Of a stretch of 64,000 bases of DNA, positions 43,117-51,950 are shown in pieces. This DNA is from Ruegeria_C sp041537925 (GTDB taxonomy: Bacteria > Pseudomonadota > Alphaproteobacteria > Rhodobacterales > Rhodobacteraceae), in NCBI RefSeq assembly GCF_041537925.1, contig NZ_JBGOSH010000003.1, positions 186,001 through 250,000 on the forward strand. The letters are read 5' to 3'. Position 1 is the first letter of the stretch. Every line of letters begins with the position of its first letter. The position numbers and the translations under genes were made by a program. Below the pieces are notes generated by a model, which worked only from the letters and a program-made list of their open reading frames with translations, was not told the origin of the DNA and searched no databases.

Positions 43117-44166
43117 TCAGTTCCCGTAGACTTCTTCCTTGGAGTAGAAGCCGCCTGCGATGATCGTGTCGTCGATATTGTCCTGCGTCACCAGAGTGAT
43201 CGGAGTCACGATCGTTGGCACGTCGGCGTATCCGTTGTTGATGACCTTATCGACTTCAACGAGATCAGCCGGTGCGCCATCGGGAGCGGTTGCCAATGCA
43301 ACGGCCACTGCGGCGGCGGTTTCGGCCAGCGGATCGATCTGTTTCCAAATCTCGACCGCCTGCTTGCCCTGCGCCACGTATTGAATATTCGCCAGATCGG
43401 CATCGGATCCCGCGACAAAAACTTTATCTGCCGACGCCAGCCCCTGTGCCTCAAGCGCAGCAATAACACCACGTGCCATACCACTGTTGTTGGCAATGAA
43501 CGCATCGATGCCGTTGCTGTTTGAAGTCAGAGAGTTTTCCGCCGTGGCCATCGCCTTTTCGGATGACCACCCCTCATGTGCCTGATTTGTCACCAGTTCA
43601 ATGCCCGGGTTGGCATCGACGATTTCCAGTACACCACTGCTCATCGCGATGGCATTTGAATCGCCGGGTTGACCTTGGATCAAAGCGATTTTTCCAGAGA
43701 CCTCGCCATTTTTTTCCTTCAGCCACTCGACCATGGCTTCGCCCTGCAAGCGGCCAACGGCCCAACTGTCCTGCATCACCATTGCGTCCAGCGGACCATC
43801 AACCAGCATCGAGTCGTATCCGACAACGCGGACGCCTTCACTGTTGGCCATGCTGACCATGCTTCCGGCGGTACCGGTATTCACCGGCTGCAGAACGATG
43901 ACAGTCGCACCTTTGGCAAGCATATTTTCGAACTTGGCAAGTTGGGTCAGCTCATCATTGTTTGCGGAGTCGAAGATGACTTCTGCACCAAGCTCTTCGG
44001 CTTTGGCGGTAAATGCCGCACGATCCCGCTTGTAGCGTTCCTCCTGCATCGTCTTCAGCAGAAATCCAATTTTGACGTCGCCCGCCTGCGCCGCGCCTGC
44101 CGTCAACGCAACAGCGGCAACGGACATAAGGACGGCTCTACGGGTAAATGTCTGGAATAGGGACAT
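43117..44166 (-). CDS. Sugar ABC transporter periplasmic binding protein (first copy)
   Basis: A 349-aa protein with signal peptide (AVALTAGAAQAG, cut near residue 28) and the type I PBP motifs IGFLLKTMQEERYKRDRAAF, IVLQPVNTGTAGSMVSMA, DAFIANNSGMARGVIAAL and VAGSDADLANI. It is the first gene of the operon, so it should be the most abundant product. GGAGG lies 5-6 nt before the ATG. A paralogue is encoded three genes downstream. Confidence 0.9.
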   Translation of the reverse strand: MSLFQTFTRRAVLMSVAAVALTAGAAQAGDVKIGFLLKTMQEERYKRDRAAFTAKAEELGAEVIFDSANNDELTQLAKFENMLAKGATVIVLQPVNTGTAGSMVSMANSEGVRVVGYDSMLVDGPLDAMVMQDSWAVGRLQGEAMVEWLKEKNGEVSGKIALIQGQPGDSNAIAMSSGVLEIVDANPGIELVTNQAHEGWSSEKAMATAENSLTSNSNGIDAFIANNSGMARGVIAALEAQGLASADKVFVAGSDADLANIQYVAQGKQAVEIWKQIDPLAETAAAVAVALATAPDGAPADLVEVDKVINNGYADVPTIVTPITLVTQDNIDDTIIAGGFYSKEEVYGN

Positions 44167-44550
44167 ATTTCCTCCAGTTCATGTTCCTTGGCAGCAGGTC
44201 ATTTTTGACCTGCAACACGTTGCGTTTCGTTGATTGACCCCAACACCGCTTACACCGGTTGTGGTGAGATCCTGAACACAATGCGATATCGCTAACGTAC
44301 CACCGTCATCCGTCTGATAATTTGTATATTCATATGACATACTTATTCACTACAGTTGTAATCCAGGTCATGACCAGAAAGACTGCAGCCAAATTCTCCT
44401 GGCATCTGCAAGGTAGGGAGTACAGCTTAGTATTTGATTTTGCTGACTTTAAGATGTGAAAGCCTGGTGGTTACCCAATCGAAATCACGCGTCTGGAAGG
44501 CGTAACCACCGAGCAGGTTTGGCACATCCGTGTGTTCCCGGCACCGCAGC
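44167..44550. other. Promoter stretch between the ABC operon and Usp gene
   Basis: 384 bp without a gene. It carries the 13-base motif shared with the SorC-type regulator promoter, and a perfect 9-bp inverted repeat (GGTGGTTAC at 44466-44474, GTAACCACC at 44502-44510) 41 bp after the Usp stop. That repeat may end the Usp transcript, but it has no U-tract. Confidence 0.5.
44338..44350. promoter_or_regulatory. CATACTTATTCAC operator half-site upstream of the sugar ABC operon
   Basis: Identical over 13 bases to the right half of the inverted repeat at 34369-34397. The matching left half here is weaker (7 of 12 bases). It lies about 170 bp upstream of the first binding-protein gene. Control by the SorC-type regulator is inferred from the shared motif. 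Confidence 0.6.
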
Positions 44551-44958
44551 TTACCTCACTACCAGCACCGAACACGGCGCACGTCGCACCACGCGCGAGG
44601 CGGTGGAGCCGAGAAAGTAATCCTCGACACCGGGCTTGTGGGAATTGATGACGATTAGGTCGGCACTGGTTTCCGCCGCCAGATCGGGGATCGCGACCCC
44701 CGGTTTGCCGGACAGCACGGCGGCATCAAGGCCTTCCTGATCAGTTGCCAAAGCGCGGAGGCGTTGCTCGATCTCCGCCCGGATATGGTCGGCGGGCTTC
44801 ACGGTGGCGTATTCGGCCACATAGGCAGGGACGTTTTCAAGCACTGCGACAAGGGTGATCTTTCCGGGAGTTGCCAACAGGCGACGCGCTGTCTCAATGG
44901 TCCGTTGCACATCGTATTCGTGGTCCAATGCGATAGGGATCAGGATGTTCGTGTACAT
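44551..44958 (-). CDS. Universal stress protein (UspA family)
   Basis: A 135-aa protein with the Usp fold: start NILIPIALDHEYDVQRTIET, and the ATP-binding end VINSHKPGVEDYFLGSTASR followed by VVRRAPCSVLVVR. The G-x2-G-x9-G-S/T pattern is only partly kept (GSTASRVVRRAPCS). It is the last gene of the unit that contains the ThDP enzyme, 71 nt downstream of it. Usp genes often trail TRAP transporter and catabolic operons. Confidence 0.9.
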   Translation of the reverse strand: MYTNILIPIALDHEYDVQRTIETARRLLATPGKITLVAVLENVPAYVAEYATVKPADHIRAEIEQRLRALATDQEGLDAAVLSGKPGVAIPDLAAETSADLIVINSHKPGVEDYFLGSTASRVVRRAPCSVLVVR

Positions 44959-45029
44959 GGCGGGGCCTTCCGGGAGAGGTTTGCAAGGTGCATCCGGTCG
45001 CAGCCTGTCGCGACGGGATGCACGGGTTT

Positions 45030-46823
45030 TCAGGTCGAGACGTGGCTGACGTCCTTGTCGGGCGAATAGATATCGAGGATGTTCCAGTGACCCGTCGTAG
45101 GTGTGGGATTGTTGATCATCGGGACATCCAGAACGGTGGGCTTTCCGCTCGCGATCGCCGCCTCAAGCGCGGGCAGCAGGCCATCGGCAGAGCTGACCCG
45201 AACGCCTTCGGCCCCATAGGCCCGGGCGATCTCGGCGTAGCCCGGACCATTGGTGGGTGCATCTGCCGTGCCGGGAAAGGTGGTTCCATAAGTCAGCCCG
45301 TAATGCGCCTTTTGTAGGCCCGCGATAGTTCCGAAGGCATTGTTGTTCATCACCAGCCAGATGATTCCCAGATCGAGTTCCACGGCGGTGGCAAGCATGG
45401 AGGGGTTTTGGCCGAACCCACCATCGCCGACGAGGCTGATGACCACACGCTCAGGCGCAGCGAGCTTCGCGCCGATCGCGCCGGGGGGGCCGAACCCCAT
45501 GGTGGCAAAACCGCCAGGTGTCAGGATCGAACCCGGTGTCAGGATGTCGAACTGTTGACCGACGCCGTTCTTGTTCCAGCCAACATCGGTAGTGATGATG
45601 GCGTCGTTTGGCAGCGCCTTGCGGGTGTCCGCCAGTATGCGCTCGGGCATCATCGGAAAGGCCACGCTTTCCGCCATCTCGCGGTTGCATTCCTTGTAGC
45701 TTGCACGGAATTCCGCGATTTCGTTCTTCTTCGCTCCGCGATCAAAACCGTCCGGATACATCTCTTTCGCCACGCGGGTCAGGACCCGCAACGCGGCTTT
45801 GGCGTCTGCCACCACACCAATCTCAGTCGGATAATTCCGGCCGATCTCCTGCGGTTCGATGTCGATATGGATGACCCTTGTGCTGTCACCCTTGCCGCCG
45901 ATGTTAAAGGTGTAGCCCGGATACCAACTGGAACAATCGGCCTCTTTGAAGCGGGTGCCAATCGCAAAAATAGTGTCGGCGTTCAGGCAGGACTGATTGA
46001 CCAGTGACGTCCCCCAGAAGCCCGTCATGCCCATGACCAGCGGATGGTCGTCCCGCAGCGCTCCCTTGCCCATGAGGCTATGGGCCACTGGCAGGCCCAT
46101 ATGCTCGACGAAATCAGCCAGTTCCTCCGAGGCCTCTGCCAACAGAATACCGCCTCCCACATAAGCCACCGGATCTTTGGAATTGGCCAAAGCCGTTACA
46201 ATTTCGCGCGCGGTATCGTCATCAATGGAAGGTTTCTTCAAGGCCCGAGTATTCTGAGCAACCCGCTCGAACGTATCAGCAGGGATCACTTCCGAGAATA
46301 TGTCCATCGGTACATTGACCAGCACCGGCCCGGGTTGACCGCTTTCGGCCAGATGAAATGCCTTTTCCAGAATGTCAGCCATTAGCTCGGCTCGATCCAC
46401 ACGCCAGGCGCGTTTCACGAAGGGACGATAGATTTCCCATTGGGCGGCGTCGGCGTGCAGATTGACCTCCTGATGGGGATGCTTGCCGTAGTAATGTGTC
46501 GGGATATCCCCCGCGATCACCACCATCGGTATACAATCAAGCGCGGCATTGGCGACGCCTGTCGCGCAATTGGTCAACCCAGGCGACAGATGGGACAGCA
46601 CAACCGAGGCCCGGCCCTGAACCCGCGCGTAGGCGTCGGCGGCGTGGCTTGCGATTTGCTCGTGGCGGACGGTGACAAAGTCAATCGGGCTTTCTGCCAG
46701 CGCGGCCAGCACGGCGATATTGGTGTGACCGCACAGGCCGAACACATGCTGCACCTCACGGCGTTCAAGGAAATCGACGATATGTTCCGCGACGGTTTTG
46801 CCGTCCAGTTTCGACCCGTCCAT
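45030..46823 (-). CDS. Thiamine-diphosphate-dependent enzyme (acetolactate synthase-like)
   Basis: A 597-aa protein with the three ThDP-enzyme domains: PYR domain with the catalytic Glu in VRHEQIASHAADAYARVQGR, a central Rossmann domain, and the PP domain with GDGGFGQNPSMLA and NNNAFGT as the metal/ThDP motif. It would decarboxylate a 2-oxo acid or act as a carboligase. It resembles no single well-known member closely; I do not call it sulfoacetaldehyde acetyltransferase because its N-terminus differs. The ATG overlaps the stop of the aldehyde dehydrogenase (TGATG), which suggests that product and substrate of the two enzymes are linked, for example oxo acid to aldehyde to acyl-CoA. Confidence 0.88.
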   Translation of the reverse strand: MDGSKLDGKTVAEHIVDFLERREVQHVFGLCGHTNIAVLAALAESPIDFVTVRHEQIASHAADAYARVQGRASVVLSHLSPGLTNCATGVANAALDCIPMVVIAGDIPTHYYGKHPHQEVNLHADAAQWEIYRPFVKRAWRVDRAELMADILEKAFHLAESGQPGPVLVNVPMDIFSEVIPADTFERVAQNTRALKKPSIDDDTAREIVTALANSKDPVAYVGGGILLAEASEELADFVEHMGLPVAHSLMGKGALRDDHPLVMGMTGFWGTSLVNQSCLNADTIFAIGTRFKEADCSSWYPGYTFNIGGKGDSTRVIHIDIEPQEIGRNYPTEIGVVADAKAALRVLTRVAKEMYPDGFDRGAKKNEIAEFRASYKECNREMAESVAFPMMPERILADTRKALPNDAIITTDVGWNKNGVGQQFDILTPGSILTPGGFATMGFGPPGAIGAKLAAPERVVISLVGDGGFGQNPSMLATAVELDLGIIWLVMNNNAFGTIAGLQKAHYGLTYGTTFPGTADAPTNGPGYAEIARAYGAEGVRVSSADGLLPALEAAIASGKPTVLDVPMINNPTPTTGHWNILDIYSPDKDVSHVST

Positions 46824-48232
46824 CACGCCACCTCCTGTCCATAAAACTCACCGAACAGCTCCTGCTCCGAGGGGCGGTCCTCGGGGATCGGGCGACTGAC
46901 CCATGTGTAATTCATCATCTGCTTCATTGTGACGTTCTCATTGGTGATGTTGCCGCCCCAGATCCCGCACCCAAGGCTGGAAGTCATCGGCATCCCGTTG
47001 GTCCAGGCACCGGCATTGGCCTTGGATTGCGGCTGCCGCACCATCATCCGGCTGACAGGTGCAAGACGGGCCAAACGGTCAATATTCTCGTCATTGTGAG
47101 AATAGATTCCACAGGAATGGCCCCTGCCGCCGGTATTGTAGATGGACTCCACGATCTCGAGCGCGTCGTCGAATGTCTCAAAATGGTAAAGCGCCATCAG
47201 CGTCGTGAGCTTTTCTTTCGAAAACCTGTATTCCGGTCCGATCTGGCCCTGATTTTCGACCATCAGAAATGTCCGATCTTCGGGGATGGAAAACCCGGCG
47301 AAATCTGCGGTCTGCTGTGGCCGGCAGGCAATCGTTGGGAAAGTGCGGTTGCCCTTGGCATCCCACATGGCCTTTTCCAGAAGCGCTTTTTCCTCTTCGG
47401 TGCACAGATATCCGCCTTCGGCGACAAGCGCCTCGACCATCTGGTCGTAGATCGCGCGTTGAATGATGATATTGCCGTCAGCCGAGCAGCCCGACCCGAA
47501 ATCCGACGTCTTTGAGATCCGTGTATTTCGCGCGGCAATGTCGATATCGGCGCTTTCGTCGATCACGATCGAGGAATTTCCAGCACCCACACCATACGCG
47601 GGTTTGCCGCTGGAATAGGCCGCCTGCACCATGGGCTTGCCCCCGGTGGCCAGCGTCAGATCGGCGCGGCTCATCAGGTATTGGGTCAGCGGAATCGACG
47701 GGTGTCGGATCGCCTGGAACAGGTCCTCGGGCGCGCCGGCGGCCTTGCATGCGGTGCGCATCAGCCCGGTCATCTCATAGGTCGTTTTTGCTGTGCGAGG
47801 ATGGGGAGAGAAAATCACTGCGTTGCGCGCATTGGCGGAAGACACGCCGGTCACTGGCGGAGTCATCGCCGGGTTGGTCATTGGAATGAGAGAGGCGATA
47901 ACACCGGCAGGTTTGGCGTATTTGACCAGGCCACGTGCTTCGTCGGTTTCAACGATGCCGGTCGAGGGGGTGCGCAGCACGTCGCGCAAGACCATGTGGA
48001 TCTTGAACCGCTTCCCGGGGCGGCCTTCCCGATCCCCGATCCCGCTTTCATCGACGCCTTGCTGGGCCAGACGGGTGAAGCTTTTTTCGTTGCCTGCATA
48101 CCAGGCAATCGCCTGGCTGAGGCGGTCGAGCCGGTCCTGGCTCCATCCCTCTATTTCGGCCATCGCAATGCGGGCACGAGCCAGCATGCCCTCGGCCAGG
48201 TTACGTTCGTCTTCGGTCAATTCTCGTGCCAT
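46823..48232 (-). CDS. CoA-acylating-type aldehyde dehydrogenase (SauS/EutE-like)
   Basis: A 469-aa aldehyde dehydrogenase-fold protein. The catalytic cysteine lies in SDFGSGCSADGNIII; VGAGNSSIVIDESADI and MTNPAMTPPV are typical of the short CoA-acylating group (EutE, sulfoacetaldehyde dehydrogenase SauS). These enzymes interconvert an aldehyde and its acyl-CoA with NAD(P). AGGA precedes the ATG; the frame extends 58 codons upstream into the isomerase gene without family features. Coupled to the ThDP enzyme and close to a citryl-CoA-lyase-like gene. The aldehyde is not identified. Confidence 0.86.
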   Translation of the reverse strand: MARELTEDERNLAEGMLARARIAMAEIEGWSQDRLDRLSQAIAWYAGNEKSFTRLAQQGVDESGIGDREGRPGKRFKIHMVLRDVLRTPSTGIVETDEARGLVKYAKPAGVIASLIPMTNPAMTPPVTGVSSANARNAVIFSPHPRTAKTTYEMTGLMRTACKAAGAPEDLFQAIRHPSIPLTQYLMSRADLTLATGGKPMVQAAYSSGKPAYGVGAGNSSIVIDESADIDIAARNTRISKTSDFGSGCSADGNIIIQRAIYDQMVEALVAEGGYLCTEEEKALLEKAMWDAKGNRTFPTIACRPQQTADFAGFSIPEDRTFLMVENQGQIGPEYRFSKEKLTTLMALYHFETFDDALEIVESIYNTGGRGHSCGIYSHNDENIDRLARLAPVSRMMVRQPQSKANAGAWTNGMPMTSSLGCGIWGGNITNENVTMKQMMNYTWVSRPIPEDRPSEQELFGEFYGQEVA

Positions 48233-48266
48233 GATTGGCGTCCTTGCTGGTGTTCTGATGAGAGGT

Positions 48267-49145
48267 TCAGGCCGCGATGTGGGTAATCTCGCGACGTTTG
48301 GAGCGGGCGGACCCGAAGGTCCGTTTGGCATGTGCCAGACAACGGCGGGCGTGCTCTTCATACCCAAGCTCTTCGACCCGGCTCTGGTTGGGAAGCTCGA
48401 TGGCATAGTTCATGGGCGGGCAGCGTTCGATGATTCCGGCGAAATCGATCCATCCCTCGCCCGGGTAAAGCCGCGCATCGCGTGCCAGCTGAACCATGCC
48501 CTCGCGGGTATCGGCGATCCCTGGCAGACAGTCCGAGATGTGCAGGAAATGCAGCCATTCGGGCGGCACATGCAGAAGCTCGCCCAGATCGACCCGAGAC
48601 AAGTGCAGGTATAGCGTATCCACAAGTATGCCACCGTTGGGTCGGTCTGCTGCGCGCACGATGTCGAGCACTTCGTCGAGGGTGCGCAAGCGGGAAAAGG
48701 ATGGAAATTCCAGATCGATGGTTATTCCGTATGGCGCCGCGAGATCGCAGGTCTCGGCATAGACATCGAGCAGGAAATTCCGGTCATCGCGCCGGGTGGT
48801 CCATGCGGACATGATCATATGGCGCGCGCCGAGTTCCCCGCCTAGTGCGAGTGCGGGTTCAAAATCGCGCGGATCGCAATCCTCGGTGATCCTGGCCAAT
48901 TCTACATCCAAGACCGTCAGCCCGGTCGTTGCGAGCGCCGTTCGCGTGGCCTGCACCTGCGCCTTATCAAGCGGGCGCTGATCAAACTCGCCGGGCACGT
49001 TCATCGTAATGAACCGAGGGCTGACCGCGTCGTATCCTGCGCGTGCCGCAACATAGACAAGCTCGGCGGGCGTGCAGTTGATCAGCGTCAAATGGGCAAG
49101 CGAGTATATCGGTGCTTCATTGGTTGCTGTCTGACTGTCGGGCAT
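48267..49145 (-). CDS. Sugar phosphate isomerase/epimerase-like TIM-barrel protein
   Basis: A 292-aa AP-endonuclease-2-type TIM barrel. Candidate metal ligands are present in order: E in TIDLEFPSFSRL, D in GGILVDTLYLHLS, H in HFLHISDCLPG and E in NYAIELPNQS. The family covers hydroxypyruvate, inosose and xylulose isomerases and dehydratases. It is the first gene of a four-gene unit (isomerase, aldehyde dehydrogenase, ThDP enzyme, Usp), with a GntR-type operator candidate about 40-60 bp upstream. ATG chosen; a TTG lies one codon before. Confidence 0.85.
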   Translation of the reverse strand: MPDSQTATNEAPIYSLAHLTLINCTPAELVYVAARAGYDAVSPRFITMNVPGEFDQRPLDKAQVQATRTALATTGLTVLDVELARITEDCDPRDFEPALALGGELGARHMIMSAWTTRRDDRNFLLDVYAETCDLAAPYGITIDLEFPSFSRLRTLDEVLDIVRAADRPNGGILVDTLYLHLSRVDLGELLHVPPEWLHFLHISDCLPGIADTREGMVQLARDARLYPGEGWIDFAGIIERCPPMNYAIELPNQSRVEELGYEEHARRCLAHAKRTFGSARSKRREITHIAA

Positions 49146-49184
49146 CAATCACGCCTCCGGCGTCACGAGTTATCATTTTCCTAC

Positions 49185-49206
49185 ATTATAAAAAATATCT
49201 GATGTT
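49185..49206. promoter_or_regulatory. AT-rich operator candidate (AAATATCTGA type) upstream of the isomerase unit
   Basis: ATTATAAAAAATATCTGATG shares the core ATAAAA(A)TATCTGA with the perfect palindrome at 54916-54935 and with the site at 56096-56118. All three lie upstream of genes of the same pathway, and a GntR-type regulator gene is next to the third. Confidence 0.6.
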
Positions 49207-49239
49207 TTGTAAATCATCATTTTATTTCGAGCCATTGAC

Positions 49240-50052
49240 TCATTCAATATCTAGGCGAGGCTGGAATTCCGGCAGGTATCTGGGTGGCATCGGCCCCTTG
49301 TTGCGTCCTCCCTGCTGCATTTGCTCCCATCCATGCGCCAACACGCCGACCGAGCGGCTCAGGCAGAACAAACCGCGTGACAGCGGCGGCGGAAAACCCA
49401 GCTCGCAGAAAATCACTGCAGTCGCGCCGTCGATATTCATGGCAATTGGGGTGCCGCGCTGCGCGCCGATCTCGGCCTGCACGGCCTCGCCGATTTCGGC
49501 GAACCGGCCAGTGACGGTTCCGGCCGCCGCAGCGTCACGGACAAGCGCCATCAGACGCGGGGCGCGGGGATCGACGGGTTTGTGGAACCGGTGGCCGAAG
49601 CCCGAAACGATCTTGCCGTAAGTCGCGCGCCAGTCTGCGATGCCGTCTCGCGCGGCGGTTCCCAGATCGCTGCCATCATCCAACCGCGCGGCGATGTCCA
49701 GATAGAGCTCGGCACATTGCTCTCCTGCTCCGCCATGCACATCCCCCAGCATATTTACACCGGTCGCCATGACGTTGTTCAACCCGACACCACAGGTTGC
49801 GGCCATCCGTGCTGCCGCGATGGAGGGGGCTTGCGGGCCGTGGTCAACACCTGCGACCAAGGCGCAGTCCAGCAACGCAGCCTGCTCCACCGAAGGCAAG
49901 TCGCCCCTGGTCATCAACCAGATCATCTGGCCAAAGCTCACATTGCCGATCAACTCTTCGATCGGGCGACCGCGAAACGCGATATGGCCGGGTTTCATGT
50001 CGATGATAGACGTGCGCCACCAATGGCGGACGGCCTGTGCGTCGTCGCTCAT
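49240..50052 (-). CDS. Citryl-CoA lyase / citrate synthase-like small protein
   Basis: A 270-aa protein with the citrate-synthase-like catalytic pattern: GDVHGGAGEQCAELYLDIAA, the GFGHRFHKPVDPRAPRL loop with the oxaloacetate-binding His, and NIDGATAVIFCELGFP with the catalytic Asp. At 270 aa it lacks the large N-terminal part of citrate synthase (about 430 aa), as in citryl-CoA lyases and short homologues. It should make or break a C-C bond next to a CoA thioester. It overlaps the fusion gene upstream by ATGA. Confidence 0.83.
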   Translation of the reverse strand: MSDDAQAVRHWWRTSIIDMKPGHIAFRGRPIEELIGNVSFGQMIWLMTRGDLPSVEQAALLDCALVAGVDHGPQAPSIAAARMAATCGVGLNNVMATGVNMLGDVHGGAGEQCAELYLDIAARLDDGSDLGTAARDGIADWRATYGKIVSGFGHRFHKPVDPRAPRLMALVRDAAAAGTVTGRFAEIGEAVQAEIGAQRGTPIAMNIDGATAVIFCELGFPPPLSRGLFCLSRSVGVLAHGWEQMQQGGRNKGPMPPRYLPEFQPRLDIE

Positions 50053-51935
50053 GCGGGTACCTTTGTTTTGCTCAGATGCATCTGGGCGGCCAGCCGGATC
50101 GGTGCATTCCGCGCACCGTAACCTTGATAACCGCCCTTTCGCTGCACGATTTCGAAGAAAAATCCGTTAAAGATCGGCTTGCTGTAAATCTGGAAATACT
50201 CTGCCTTCCCGTCCCGATCATAGAGTATGTGACCTTCGCGCAGGGTCGCCGTCAGGTCATCGGAAAAGCTGTAGCGGACCTGCAGATCATCATAATAATT
50301 GGCTGCAATCGGAAGCCGCTCGAACCCAGAGGTTGCCAATTGAGCAGAGGTTTCAAAAATGTCGTCCGTCGAAAAGGCGACATGCTGGACCCCTGCGCCA
50401 ACCCCCCCTGCCAGGAAGGCACCGGCAAACGTGCGCCGCTCACCCGCCCCGTTCAGATTGAGCCGCACCTCGCCCTCGGGGCTGGCCAATGCCTGGCTGA
50501 GGATCACGCCTGAGGGATCCGCGACGTCGACGACGCGGGCTTTTTCCATCAGGAAGGTCGACATGTAGTAGGTCAGCCAGCTTTGCATTTCCTGATACCG
50601 CATCGTCTGCGCGACATGATCGATCCGCCTGAGGCCTACAGGCTGCGCGGCCCCTTCCCTTGGCACCGGATCAAACTCGATATCCCACACCCGGTGAAGA
50701 TCGGATTTCTCGTCGATGAAATGCACAACCGAACCGCCAACACCCTTGATCGCAGGAATATCCAGCTCTCCTGACCCCACGGGCTGAGAGAATGCCGGCG
50801 CACCCAGCCGGGTGGCGCGGGTGACGGTCTGGTCTGCATCTTTTACACGCAACCCCATGTCACACACACACGGTCCGTGTTCCGCCAGGGCTTTGGCTGC
50901 AAACCCACTTACCTGCGCATTGACGACGATATTCACCGCACCCTGCCGCCAAAGCTCGACAGTTTTGGAGATGTGTCTGCGTTCTTTTCGGAAGGAGAGG
51001 CTGCTCAGGAGTTTCGTCAAAGACCCACGATTGGCATCATCAACGGCGAACTCGACGAACTCGACACCCGTCGGATAGATGCGTGGCGGCAGATCCTGCA
51101 ACGGGCGGGGCAGCGCAGGTTCGGTTTGCGCGACCTCATCCAGCAGCGCAACGAGGGCACGATAGCCATCCCTGGCATATGTCTCGCGGCTATCCTCTGC
51201 ACTTGAGCTGATCCGCGCGATCGACCACGGCCCCCTGTATCCCGCACGCGCCACGATCCGAACGAAACTTTGCAGGTTCAGGGCGCCCTGTCCCGGCAAG
51301 AGGCCAAACCGGCTTTTGAGCCGTGAGATATCGACATCGAAAGCTGGCGCATCCGACAGTTGGACGTGGAAAATCCGGTCACCGGGAATGTCGCGCAGAC
51401 GCGCCGCCTGCGAACCGTCGGCCAGCGCAAAGAATGAGTTCAATGCTAATCCCAAAAAGGGGCTATCCACGGTCTCGATTATGTCATGTGCTTCCAGTTC
51501 GGTGCGGATATGTGCCGCCCAAGGCAGGGCGATGAGCGCCGCGCGACATCCGGCCTGACCAACTCGGGTGGCCAGTTCTGCCATGTCAGCCGCAGTGGTC
51601 TTCCGATCCGACGCAGAATTGCTTCGCTTGCTGGTGCCAACTAGCAGCGTATTGGCCCCGAGCTTGCCCATCAGTGCAAGCTTCTGATCTAGGCGCGCGA
51701 AAGCAGCTTCGCGCTCGGCACCCGCCAGACCCTCGAAATCGTGGAAGGGTTGGAAAACGTCGATCGACAGGCCCAGCGCTCCGGCCCGCTCTGCAACCTC
51801 CTCCACGCGGCCCGGAAACCCGGTGAGGTCAGGCTCGTACAGTTCGATTCCGGAGAAGCCGGATTCAGCGATTGCATCCAGTTTCGTCATCAGGTCACCG
51901 GGAACCGAGGTCGTGGCGATCGACAGTCCTGTCAT
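50049..51935 (-). CDS. TIM-barrel/HPPD-like fusion (QuiC type) with dead barrel
   Basis: A 628-aa two-domain protein. The N-terminal barrel (about 1-270) has the order of QuiC-type 3-dehydroshikimate dehydratases (FQPFHDFEGL; VQLSDAPAFD; PGQGALNLQSF). Compared from memory with Pseudomonas QuiC1, three of four metal ligands are lost: I135 for Glu, N166 for Asp, A240 for Glu; only Q192 remains. The C-terminal 4-hydroxyphenylpyruvate dioxygenase-like domain (about 288-628) keeps its iron triad H440 (RIDHVAQT), H518 (VQHVAFSTDD) and E595 (FFFEIVQRK). So the barrel is probably inactive and the dioxygenase-like part is the likely enzyme. It lies between the TRAP and the lyase genes. Dehydroshikimate dehydratase should not be assumed. 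Confidence 0.88.
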   Translation of the reverse strand: MTGLSIATTSVPGDLMTKLDAIAESGFSGIELYEPDLTGFPGRVEEVAERAGALGLSIDVFQPFHDFEGLAGAEREAAFARLDQKLALMGKLGANTLLVGTSKRSNSASDRKTTAADMAELATRVGQAGCRAALIALPWAAHIRTELEAHDIIETVDSPFLGLALNSFFALADGSQAARLRDIPGDRIFHVQLSDAPAFDVDISRLKSRFGLLPGQGALNLQSFVRIVARAGYRGPWSIARISSSAEDSRETYARDGYRALVALLDEVAQTEPALPRPLQDLPPRIYPTGVEFVEFAVDDANRGSLTKLLSSLSFRKERRHISKTVELWRQGAVNIVVNAQVSGFAAKALAEHGPCVCDMGLRVKDADQTVTRATRLGAPAFSQPVGSGELDIPAIKGVGGSVVHFIDEKSDLHRVWDIEFDPVPREGAAQPVGLRRIDHVAQTMRYQEMQSWLTYYMSTFLMEKARVVDVADPSGVILSQALASPEGEVRLNLNGAGERRTFAGAFLAGGVGAGVQHVAFSTDDIFETSAQLATSGFERLPIAANYYDDLQVRYSFSDDLTATLREGHILYDRDGKAEYFQIYSKPIFNGFFFEIVQRKGGYQGYGARNAPIRLAAQMHLSKTKVPA

Positions 51936-51950
51936 ACCCGATCTCCCCGA

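Noticed and set aside
44466..44510. 9-bp inverted repeat after the Usp gene as a regulator binding site
   Set aside because: It is downstream of a stop codon and far from a start; a transcript end is more likely, and it lacks a U-tract.
45030..48232. Reading the ThDP enzyme and aldehyde dehydrogenase as the sulfoacetaldehyde (Xsc/SauS) pathway
   Set aside because: The aldehyde dehydrogenase resembles SauS, but the ThDP enzyme lacks the Xsc-type N-terminus as I recall it, and no phosphotransacetylase or sulfite exporter gene is present. Left open.
50049..51935. Assigning protocatechuate formation from dehydroshikimate (QuiC)
   Set aside because: Three of the four barrel metal ligands are missing and no protocatechuate genes are in the window.
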